Below are positions 56,291-64,000 of a DNA stretch of 64,000 nt, piece after piece (the stretch's first letter is position 1; each line of letters begins with the position of its first letter). Source of the DNA: Malania oleifera (Eukaryota > Streptophyta > Magnoliopsida > Santalales > Ximeniaceae); the NCBI RefSeq assembly GCF_029873635.1, contig NC_080422.1, positions 59,894,019 to 59,958,018 of the forward strand. The letters run 5' to 3'. The position numbers and the translations under genes are program-made. The notes under the pieces were generated by a model, which was not told the DNA's origin, did no database searches, and was given only the letters and a program-made list of their open reading frames with translations.

Positions 56291-57683
56291 TAGGACTATG
56301 TTAGAAGGCTTTAATTTGTAGGATATGAGATAGGCACTACCATAGCCTCGGATGTAGTGTTGTGTTTGTGTTGTTCCAATTTTTTGTTATGATTTTGAAG
56401 CCATCTTAGTTTGTATCATTTTGTAACTCAAATTTTGACGTTCCAATGTATCATTTGTTTTGATTTGTACAAAGGCTTGTGTTGTCTTTATCATTGCCAT
56501 AGCCTATAATTGATTCTTGCTTGGTTATCTAGCCTAAGCTTTAAATATGAAAAATCTAAAGTTTTAGCCCTCATTAAAAACCTAATTGGGAATTGCACTA
56601 TACATATCAAATGCATTAAAATAAAGAGAATGTGAATGGATTTCTAAAGTTCTTATGAAGGGTTGGGAAGGGAATTGGATGGGCTACTCTCATTACATCT
56701 CATCTTATATATTTTCTTCTTTTGCTCACAATATATGGTTGATGTTTTGGTTATTAAACATATGATTGTTTTGGTCATAAGAAAGGATATGCTTTTTTGA
56801 ACAACTAAGATCAATGAAGGGCTATTGTGCTTTGGCAAATGTTGATGTGCTACCTCATAGCACCATTAGAAAGTTGTATTTGCATTGTTTAAATTGATTT
56901 CGCATTTCTAACAATATAGCATAATTTCTTTATAATTCTTTTCATGGTGTTTGTTGTTGGAATAAAAAAAATTAGATTGTGTATGATTTTACACGCACTT
57001 TTAAGCGATAGGCTCTGGCGAGGTACCAAAGAAGAAGGAAGATCAAGGTATGGTGGAGAATGGGTTGAAAGATTTATTCTCCAAATTTTTGCTTATCCTT
57101 CTTCTTTTGAGTAGTGGAGACTGCCATTGATTCAACCCTCTGGGTTTGGGTTGGCTTTTGAGTGTATTGCCTCTTTTTGATATGGAGAAAAGAGTCACTA
57201 CCTCTGAAGGATGCTCGCATTGACATCAGCTGAAACATTGGTTGAGGAGAGCTGAAAGCAAAAGTGGATGGAGGGAAAAAAGGGTCAATCCTCGTCTATG
57301 TATGTTGTTGCTACTAGCTTTACTTGAGGGAATTTAGCTGAGCTTTAAGGTGCTGCATTTTTGCTTCTTTATTTTTGAAGGCTGGAGAGAATGCCGACTG
57401 TAACGCCAATAGTTGCAATCGACGTCAAACCACTTATGACTGGATTTGGTCATGGGTTCATAAACCGGAAAACTATCTCCCTTGAAGTATAGGATAAGAA
57501 CTTGAGCTCCTAGAGAAGCTGGATCAATTAGGTTGATAGAGGTGGCTGACGGTCTAATCATGATCTTATGATATTTTAGAAGTGGTGATGAATTTTTATG
57601 CGGTTGGATCATCATGGTGGGAAAGATAGCTAAGCAGATGAGTTTGTTCAGGATTCCTAATCCTTTGGGAAGGAGATGTGAAC
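56291..57683. other. No recognised gene or element
   Basis: The - strand reading over 57334-57615 is open (93 codons, 'WFDVDCNYWRYSRHSLQPSK') and continues with stops to about 57050. It could be a decayed gene or transposon fragment; I cannot place it. Confidence 0.35.
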
Positions 57684-57806
57684 TGTTGACCTTTTGAGTC
57701 CCATCCCTGTTTTGATGCTGACAAAGCTTAAGTATCTTATGTGTGTATTTAAGTGTGTGAACAAGTTTTTAATTTAGCACACACATAAAGGAACGAAAAA
57801 TGGAAG
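57684..57806 (+). repeat. Start of a SIRE-type LTR, truncated
   Basis: TGTTGACCTTTTGAGTCC then 'tttgatgctgacaaagc' is the same LTR opening as at 57807 and 63544. It breaks off after about 120 bp, where the next LTR begins. Confidence 0.55.
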
Positions 57807-58069
57807 TATTGACCTTATAGGTTACACCGATTTTGATAACGACAAATATTTAGGTATTTGATGGATTTTAAGTGTATGTGCAGGTTCATTTTAGCAGATC
57901 AAGTAATGACACATGAAAGCAAAGCATGAAGACCCTAAATATTCTATTTCATATTGTAAATTCAATTAATGTAATATGGGTTTGTAATAGTAAGTAGGTA
58001 TATGGTCTGTAATAATCTCTACATGTCATGCATGTAGGTTTTTGTAAGCTCAAAATGACCGTAAAATGA

Positions 58070-58619
58070 TCATAGGGACCGAATGACCTTAGAGCACCCT
58101 TCGGTCGATCGAAGGTTGACTGATGCAAAATATTTGGGACTATCTCAAAACAGCCTCAGTAAGACCCTAGTATGACTCTAGGTCCCAACATTCTCACACA
58201 TATCATACAAAATACAAGAGTGTTAAAAATGTGCTTAAATTGAATATTTCTAAGGAATTTGAGAGAACCGACGAGTTCAAAACTCCTTAGGCGCCCGAAT
58301 TGTTGAAGAGTTAACAGCTGACTTGGGCTCTCGGGCGATTGAACCATTTTATGCGTACTGTCCATGGGCGCCTGAACCCTTCGAAAGAGACATTCCACCA
58401 ACTCGGGCTACCGAGAGATATAGTTCAAAAAGAGCCCTGGGCGACCGAACACATGAGTTCAGGTGACCGAACCTATAACGGGGCACCCGAATTTACGAAC
58501 ATAAGCTACTGACTTTTGTTCGGGTTGCCAAAGCATGACACGGGTGACCGAACTTACTTAAATACCATTTTAATCCGTGTTTGTTCGGGAAACCGAACCA
58601 AAGTTCAACCACCCGAAAC
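58070..58619. repeat. Array of about 12 TTCGGG..ACCGAAC-type units
   Basis: Units include TTCGGTCGATCGAAGG (58100), CGGGCGATTGAAC, GGGCGACCGAAC (58440), AGGTGACCGAAC, GGGCACCCGAA, TTCGGGTTGCC, CGGGTGACCGAAC and TTCGGGAAACCGAAC (58585). The core is dyad-symmetric, with TTCGG and CCGAA separated by 4-5 bp. The second LTR copy begins the same array at about 63901. Confidence 0.8.
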
Positions 58620-58744
58620 CTCGGCGGATTAAAATTATTTTAACTACAGTAAAATCGGGTTAAGTTGGGTTAAGTGTGTTTAAACATTTTGAATCTTTTC
58701 TAATAATTCCCAACAAGTCCCAAATAGTTATAATTTTACCCATG

Positions 58745-58758
58745 CCTATAAATATAGG
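58745..58758 (+). promoter_or_regulatory. Family X LTR TATA box
   Basis: CCTATAAATATAGG, the same CCTATAAATA as in the LTR at 60783-62795; the array ends about 125 bp upstream. Confidence 0.6.
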
Positions 58759-58774
58759 TTCATTTGTATGGATT

Positions 58775-60567
58775 AGATAGGATTAGCAAATTGATTAGCC
58801 AAAAAAATCCTCTCTTTTGAAAATATACTCTTTGGCCAAATATACTCAAATTTCCATTCCTTTGATTTTGTTTTCACACCTTTCCTCTTAAATAGACATT
58901 CAAACTTTATATGTCCCTTTTTCTTACATTGATAGCATATGGTGTTGGTGTAGGCATTAGAGGATTTGCTAGCATAATCTTTGGATGCCTTTGAAAAATA
59001 ACCCATGTAAAGATTCTTTTTTCTTTTTATTTTCAACCCCATTAAGTCCAATGTCTTCTTTGTTTAAGGTCATATGAGTCTATCATTTTGTCAAAGTTTT
59101 TATTTCCTTTTGTGAAGTTGTAAATGATCTTTTCTTTATCTTCAATTTGATTTTTGAGATCATTTATTTCAATATCTTTTTTATCATCAACTTTCTTTTG
59201 TGATTTCTCTAATTCTTGAGATAATTTTTTGATTTTATCCTCTAATTCAGAAATATATATGCCTTTCTCATATTCTATAGAGGATAGGGACCGAAGATCT
59301 TCTATCATCTTTTCATTCTTGCTTTCTAATTTCTTGATTTTCAAGTCTTTTTCTTTTTCAACAAGATTTTTAGCTTATAATTCTTTTATTGCAGTTTCAT
59401 ACTTATTTTCTATTTTCTTGAGTTTTGAATCTTTATCATTTTTAGCAATCTTAATTGATTCTAGCTCTTTCATCATTCCATCATTCTTGTTTTTCAACAA
59501 TGTATTTTGTTTAATTACTTTGATTAGCATCTTATATAGTTTGAATAAATCATTTTGAAGTTCTTCATAAGATGGCATGGTCTTATCATTTGATTCATCA
59601 CTACTATAATCATTAACTGATTTGGATGAGGAGCTTCCCTCATCATCCCATGCCATAAAGCTTCCCTCTTGGTCACTTGATTCACATTCCAAACTACTTG
59701 TACTATCCCAAGTAGTGGCTTTCATGGCCTTTTTGTTTTTCTTCTTAGACTTTTTCTTAAATAATGGATATTCTGGTTTTATATGTCCAACTTTGTTGCA
59801 ATTATAACATGTAGGAGTTTTATTTTTAGATTTATTTTTGTTAATTTCTTCTTTTTTTTTTATTCGGAGTTTTGATTTCTTCTTTTGAATTTGTTTTTCC
59901 TTCTAAGGAGTTTTGCAAGGTTCTTAGATATGAATGCTAGTTCATCTTCATCCATCTCTTCTTCACCACTAGAGTTTTCTTTTGAGGCTTTGAAGGCTAT
60001 TGATTTTTGGGCTTTGGTTTTTCCACTCCTTTTATTTATTGCCATTTCATATGTGAGGAGAGAACCTATAAACTCATCGAAGGAGGTATTTTTCAAATTT
60101 CTTCCTTCGGTTATTGTAGTGGCTTTATATTCCCATATAGGTGGAAGATCTCTAAGTATTTTTCTACTCATTTCATAAGTAGTGTATGTTTTTCCTAAGG
60201 CATTTAGGGAAATTTATTATGTGAGTGAACCTAGTGTACATGCTAGTTATAGATTCATCTGGGTTCATCTTAAAAGCTTCATATTCACTTGTAAGCATAT
60301 CAATCCTATTATCCCCAACATCTATACTGCCTTCATAAGTTACTTCTAGCTTGTCCTATATTTCCTTGGCCGATTTGCAAGCTATGACTCTATTGAATTT
60401 ATTACCGTCTAGAGCACAATATAAGACATTTATGGCACTTGAATTTATTTGAAGCATTTTGTAGTCTATATCGGTCATATCCTTTCTCTCTTTAGGAATT
60501 TGTTTTCCATCCACTATTTTGGTAGGTATTAGATCGCCATCCATGATAACTTCCCAAGCTTTCGAAT

Positions 60568-60615
<48 letters not shown>

Positions 60616-60645
60616 AAGATAGATTTGCATTCTTTTTTTTCAAAA
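58775..60645 (-). pseudogene. SIRE-type Copia gag
   Basis: It follows the PBS at 60769-60780. Blocks on the - strand: 'DSKAWEVIMDGD' and 'IDYKMLQINSSAINVLYCAL' (60356-60570); UBN2-like 'KILRDLPPIWEYKATTITEG' and 'SLLTYEMAINKR' (59860-60170); a knuckle CYNCNKVGHIKPEY whose last Cys is Tyr (about 59775-59810); a Ser/Asp/Glu-rich part and coiled coil (59042-59725); and a second knuckle CYQCKKKGHIKFEC (about 58910-58955). Four stops or frameshifts break it. It ends at about 58775, before the protease. Two knuckles with a long coiled-coil gag are usual in the SIRE/Maximus lineage. Confidence 0.85.
60570..60611. repeat. (TA)n microsatellite in gag
   Basis: About 20 TA units just before 'MDSKAWEV', where the gag N-terminus should be. 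In frame it reads as a Tyr-Ile repeat, an artefact of the microsatellite. Confidence 0.93.
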
Positions 60646-60768
60646 AGTATAGTTATATCCACAAAAGATTAGTGGTTGGGTTGAGGATTGACCCTATCCG
60701 AAGGGAGCTACTCCTATGTGTGCCATTACATCTTTCTATAACTTCTTGTTAGGATTTTTTATAACCCC

Positions 60769-60780
60769 GCTCTGATACCA
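60769..60780 (-). other. SIRE element primer binding site
   Basis: TGGTATCAGAGC on the - strand, two bases from the LTR end at 60783. Confidence 0.9.
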
Positions 60781-61920
60781 ATTGAAAACTAAGGTGTAGT
60801 CCCAAGAGGGGGCGTGAATTGGATTTAAAAATTTTCTTTTAATTCTTTTCAAGAATCCTTAACTTATTTTTCTTCTTTTAATGAATTCTTTACTTCTTGT
60901 TTATTTCAAATAATAAATACTTGAAAACAAAATTCAATCCACAACCAACAAAGTACTTAACCAATCAATTTACTAATCATACACAATATTCAAACTAGTA
61001 TAGAAGATTCAGCTTGTGTTTGTTTGCAGCCCTGTAGTTAATGAATTTGCTTTCTTAAAATGAGGTGCAATATAAAATCCAATACTCTTTCCAAGAGCTT
61101 AGACGTTAAATAAACTTTCAGTTTGAAGAGCTTTTGAGTGTTTCACCAATCAATGTACTCCCTTATGGTTTCCGCAAAGAATGGATCAACCAACATGCTC
61201 CCTTTCAGTTTCTACAATCCCAAAAACAAATTAAGCTTAAGTTTACTTTATATCAAATCCACGTAGTGTTTATGATTAAGGAATTTAAAGCATCGACGCA
61301 GTTCATATTTTCTGTAAGTAAAAAGAGTAAGGGAAAGAGAGAGTGAGACTGGGATTTTTACGAGGCTCAGCTTATACCCAGCCTACGTCCTCCCCTTTGG
61401 CAAACCACCAAAGGATTCACTAAAACCAGTTCCTTTGCCGAGGGGAACAACACAGTTTACACACTCCTTCTATAGGCTAGAGCCTGCCTTTCCAAACAAT
61501 ATACCCTCGTTCAGTCACTCCTTCAATTAGGTTAGAGCCCGTTTCTCTAAGCGATATCCCCTCGCTTAGCCAAAAATTCGAATGCCTTGAATCGTCCAAG
61601 AACTAAAAAATATATTAAGTAATCACTGCGTACAAAAGCACTCTCAAAACAGAGTAGATTAGTACAAATTCAACTCTAGGTGCTTCAACAATTTAAACAC
61701 CAATAAGAAATAGAATTGAAGCTCAAGTGTATAATTCACCAAGGGTTCCTTGTGATTGAGAAAACTTGGTATAAGAACCTTAGTTGATGTTTTAGCAGCA
61801 ATTCAGAAGATTTCCCTCCAGCAAAAAGTATAAGCAATATGGAACTTTGAGAGAGATTAAGAGATTTAATACCAGTGTGCTATATAATTGCCCTTGGTTT
61901 TAATTTTGAGATTAAGGAAG

Positions 61921-61930
61921 TATTTATAGG
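61921..61930 (-). promoter_or_regulatory. Family Y LTR TATA box
   Basis: CCTATAAATA on the - strand, about 120 nt downstream of the palindromic array. Confidence 0.65.
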
Positions 61931-62048
61931 CTTTTTTTAGAATTAATTTCCTTGTTCCCCAAGTAACTTAGAGTGTTCATCAAGTTTTTATAAAGTTCAT
62001 AATTGAAAAACCAATTTTTGATATTTTTCCGTTAGAGTTTAAAAAATC

Positions 62049-62340
62049 AAATCCCATGGAGTCAGTCGACTGGGTAGTATATTTCCATAGGGTCAGTCGG
62101 CTGGATAGGCGGCTGACACCCTTCTGTATTCTAGAAATTAACCTGAATAATTGTCAGTTGGCTGACTCGATACATTTCAAAATGAGTCAGTCAGTTGGGC
62201 ACTGTCAGTCGGCTGAGTGTTTTTAGTTCATTGTGTCAGTCAGCTGACTAATTAACTTAACTATTGATTTTCTGTCAGTCGGTTGAGTAAACCTAGTGTA
62301 AATCTAGTCAGTCGGTTGACCAGTCCTCTTTCTGGTTTTT
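62049..62340. repeat. Array of about 9 GTCAGTCGGCTGACT units
   Basis: Units include GTCAGTCGACTGG, GTCAGTCGGCTGG, GTCAGTTGGCTGACT, GTCAGTCGGCTGAG, GTCAGTCAGCTGACT and GTCAGTCGGTTGACC. The best dyads are AGTCAGCTGACT and CAGTCGACTG. Variation is mostly C/T or G/A in the centre. Confidence 0.85.
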
Positions 62341-62795
62341 CACTTTTGGTTTTCAAATTTAGGTTTGCTCTCTTGCTTTGATCTTTCATAAAATTTTTCA
62401 GGGTTTTAAAATAGGTCTCTAAGTCCATGTATTTCCCTTAAAGAGTTTCAACAATATTTTAAAAGATATTTAAATATTAAAGCACTTACATAAAGACTTC
62501 TAAGCCATTTCTTAAATACTTAAGACTTTATGCTTTGATCTGCTACTTGTCTTCAAGCTTTAAGATACTTTGAGCTTTTCATCGAGTTCTCTTTAATATC
62601 CATGCTCTCATGATCTTCAAGCTTTAGTCTTTGAATTCATGCCATTTAAGCTTCATATGATCATGCTTCTTTGAAATATAAGATTTAACACATTCTCTTT
62701 CTTAAACCCTGAAATAAAGTCACTCAACAACACATGTTAAACCATCTTTATTTGTTATTATCAAAATAAGATTGAAAAACCTAGTTAGGCCAACA

Positions 62796-63543
62796 GGTGG
62801 AATACATTATATTGTCACTTTTGTAGATGATTTTTCCAGAAGAGTTTGAGTGTATTCTATGAAGCATAAAAATGAAGTGTGTGATATTTTCCTTAAGTGG
62901 AAAAAATTAGTTGAAACTCAAACTGGCAGAAAGATTAAACGGCTCATATTAGATAATGGTGGTGAATACATGAGTGACTCGTTTATGAAGGTATGTTAGG
63001 ATGAAAGTATTGCTCGACACTTCACAGTTCGAGATACACCACAACAGAATGGGGTGGCAGAGCGCATGAATCAGAATTTGCTAGAGAAAGTTCAATGTAT
63101 ATTGTCTAATGTTGGGTTAGACAAAAGATTTTGGGCTGAGACTGTTAAATATGCGTGTCATCTCATCAACCATCTAACATCATCTGCAATAGGGGGGAAA
63201 ACACCCTATGAGGTATGGTTTGGAGAGTCCGCTAGTGATTATGATTCTTTAGATGTATTTGGTACTATAAATTATTATCATTTTAAAGAATCTAAGTTGG
63301 ATCCAAGAGTCAAGAAAGCAATATTCTTAGGGATAAGTGCAGGAGTCAAAGAATACCGTTTTTGGTGTCTAGAGACAAAAAAAATAATTTTAAGCAGGGA
63401 TGTGACTTTTGATGAACTTGCAATGATGAAGAAAACCATATGCAAGGAGTCACGAGTTAAAGAGAAGACCAGTGGTATGCAACAACAGGTGGAGGTTAAG
63501 ACAATTTTGGGAAACCTAGTGAGAAATGAGACTACACAAGGTA
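62796..63543 (+). pseudogene. Tnt1-like Copia integrase fragment
   Basis: The coding starts abruptly at the LTR border with 'HYIVTFVDDFSRRV', then a Trp-to-stop change (tga). 'TGRKIKRLILDNGGEYMSDS' carries a catalytic Asp, and another stop lies near 62999. From 63054 it is open for 167 codons: 'QQNGVAERMNQNLLEKVQCI' has the catalytic Glu, then 'FWAETVKYACHLINHLTSSA', 'GKTPYEVWFGE' and 'RFWCLETKKIILSRDVTFDE'. It is cut by a family X LTR at 63544. It is of the same lineage as 54035-56285 but starts beyond where that copy's coding ends. Confidence 0.9.
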
Positions 63544-64000
63544 TGTTTACCTTATAGGTCATACCTGATTTTGATAATGACAAATACTTAGGTATTTTAT
63601 GGTTGTCAAGTGTTTGTGCAGGCTTAAATGAGCATCCCAAGGAATGACACTTGAAGCAACAAGAAGACCATAAAGACTTTAATTTATATTGTCAATTCAA
63701 TTATTGTAATATGGGTTTATAATAGTAACCTAGGATATGGTTTGTATTTTCTTACTTGCATATCATGCATATAGGATATATGGTAAGCTCAGTAAGACCA
63801 TAGTAAGACTTTAGGTTCCAACACTCACACATATCATACAAAATATACGGGTGTTGAAAATGCGCTTTAAATTGAACATTATTAGGTAAATTGAGAGAGC
63901 TCGGGCGACCGAACCCTAGGAGTTCAAAACTCCTCAGGCGCCCAAACTGTTAAGAAGTCAACAGTTAAGTTAGGCTCTCGGGTGACCGAACATATTTATG
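63544..64000 (+). mobile_element. SIRE-type Copia LTR (family X), second copy, cut by window end
   Basis: Starts TGTTTACCTTATAGGTC, then 'gattttgataatgacaaat'; collinear with 57807 onward. The TTCGGG/CCGAA array begins at about 63901 ('ctcgggcgaccgaac', 'aggcgcccaaac', 'tcgggtgaccgaac') and runs off the window. Confidence 0.8.

Larger units (their letters stand above)
57807..58780 (+). mobile_element. SIRE-type Copia LTR (family X), 3' truncated
   Basis: Starts TATTGACCTTATAGG (TGTTTACCTTATAGG in the second copy at 63544), then 'gattttgataacgac', and is collinear with 63544-64000 at about 75-80% identity by eye. U3 carries a TTCGGG/CCGAA array (58070-58619) and a TATA box (58745-58758). R-U5 is missing: near 58780 the sequence switches to the inverted gag of another element. 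Confidence 0.7.
60783..62795 (-). mobile_element. SIRE-type Copia 5' LTR (family Y), 2013 bp
   Basis: In element orientation it begins TGTTGGCCTAACTAGG, then 'ttattttgataataacaaa'; U3 carries a GTCAGTCGGCTGACT array (62049-62340), then TATA CCTATAAATA (61921-61930); it ends CA at 60783 next to the PBS. R-U5 (61350-61620) matches the window start. The left-hand LTR is not present because the element is truncated in gag. It inserted into a + strand Copia integrase gene, whose sequence starts at 62796. Confidence 0.88.

Noticed and set aside
57334..57615. 93-codon - strand ORF with 'WFDVDCNYWRYSRHSLQPSK'
   Set aside because: The composition looks protein-like, but the frame upstream has stops and I cannot assign a family. 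Left as an unassigned stretch.
59229..60198. Several + strand ORFs rich in Phe, Ser and Ile (59229-59558, 59885-60178, 60007-60198)
   Set aside because: They are antisense shadows of the Lys/Glu-rich gag coiled coil on the - strand.
60519..60752. ORF with a Tyr-Ile repeat as a membrane peptide
   Set aside because: The repeat is a TA microsatellite read in frame, within a decayed gag.

Overview
This is a stretch of flowering-plant nuclear DNA. It is AT-rich, crowded with nested LTR retrotransposons (Gypsy and Copia), LINEs, a SINE fragment and MITEs, and it carries one recognisable host gene split by very large introns. The retrotransposon and LINE proteins look eudicot-like, but I cannot name a species. 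All calls come from reading the sequence by eye; no similarity search was run.

The host gene is on the + strand. Five exons (13653-13934, 21918-22073, 34057-34152, 45751-45871, 53006-53178) join in frame, with canonical GT/AG borders, into a complete 275-residue GNAT-type N-acetyltransferase with a plastid-transit-like N-terminus. The CDS is 828 nt but spans 39.5 kb. The four introns (about 8.0, 12.0, 11.6 and 7.1 kb) are filled by transposable elements in both orientations. A MITE ends about 40 bp upstream of the TATA box.

Layout: 1-10764, a SIRE-type Copia LTR on the - strand, then a fragment of a + strand SIRE LTR split by a full-length, decayed Tekay/Del-like Gypsy element (1630-10361, TSD ATACT). 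10855-12771, a long inverted-repeat element. 12945-13549, a MITE, followed by the gene promoter and exon 1. Intron 1: second MITE copy, a TIR element carrying an 878-bp hAT-like MITE (8-bp TSD GTCGATGC), LINE 3' fragments and a Copia remnant. Intron 2: RTE-type LINE fragment, a reiterated LINE RT remnant (-), a 5-kb L1-type LINE (+) with an internal tandem duplication, and a LINE tail (-). Intron 3: a MITE and an old + strand Copia split by a structurally complete - strand Copia (37283-42493, TSD TGTGC). Intron 4: a LINE tail and an RTE LINE carrying a SINE fragment. 54035-56285, a Tnt1-like Copia with a large internal deletion. 57684-64000, a pile-up of SIRE-type LTRs, a SIRE gag and a Copia integrase fragment.

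The most unusual signal lies in the LTRs. Four different LTR families each carry 8-12 copies of their own short dyad-symmetric motif (TTCAGACGTCTGAA; GTCAGTCGGCTGACT; TTCGGG..CCGAA; TTCGTCGACGAA), always directly upstream of the element's TATA box. They look like independently evolved, family-specific enhancer arrays. No CRISPR, rRNA, tRNA or bacterial features were seen.
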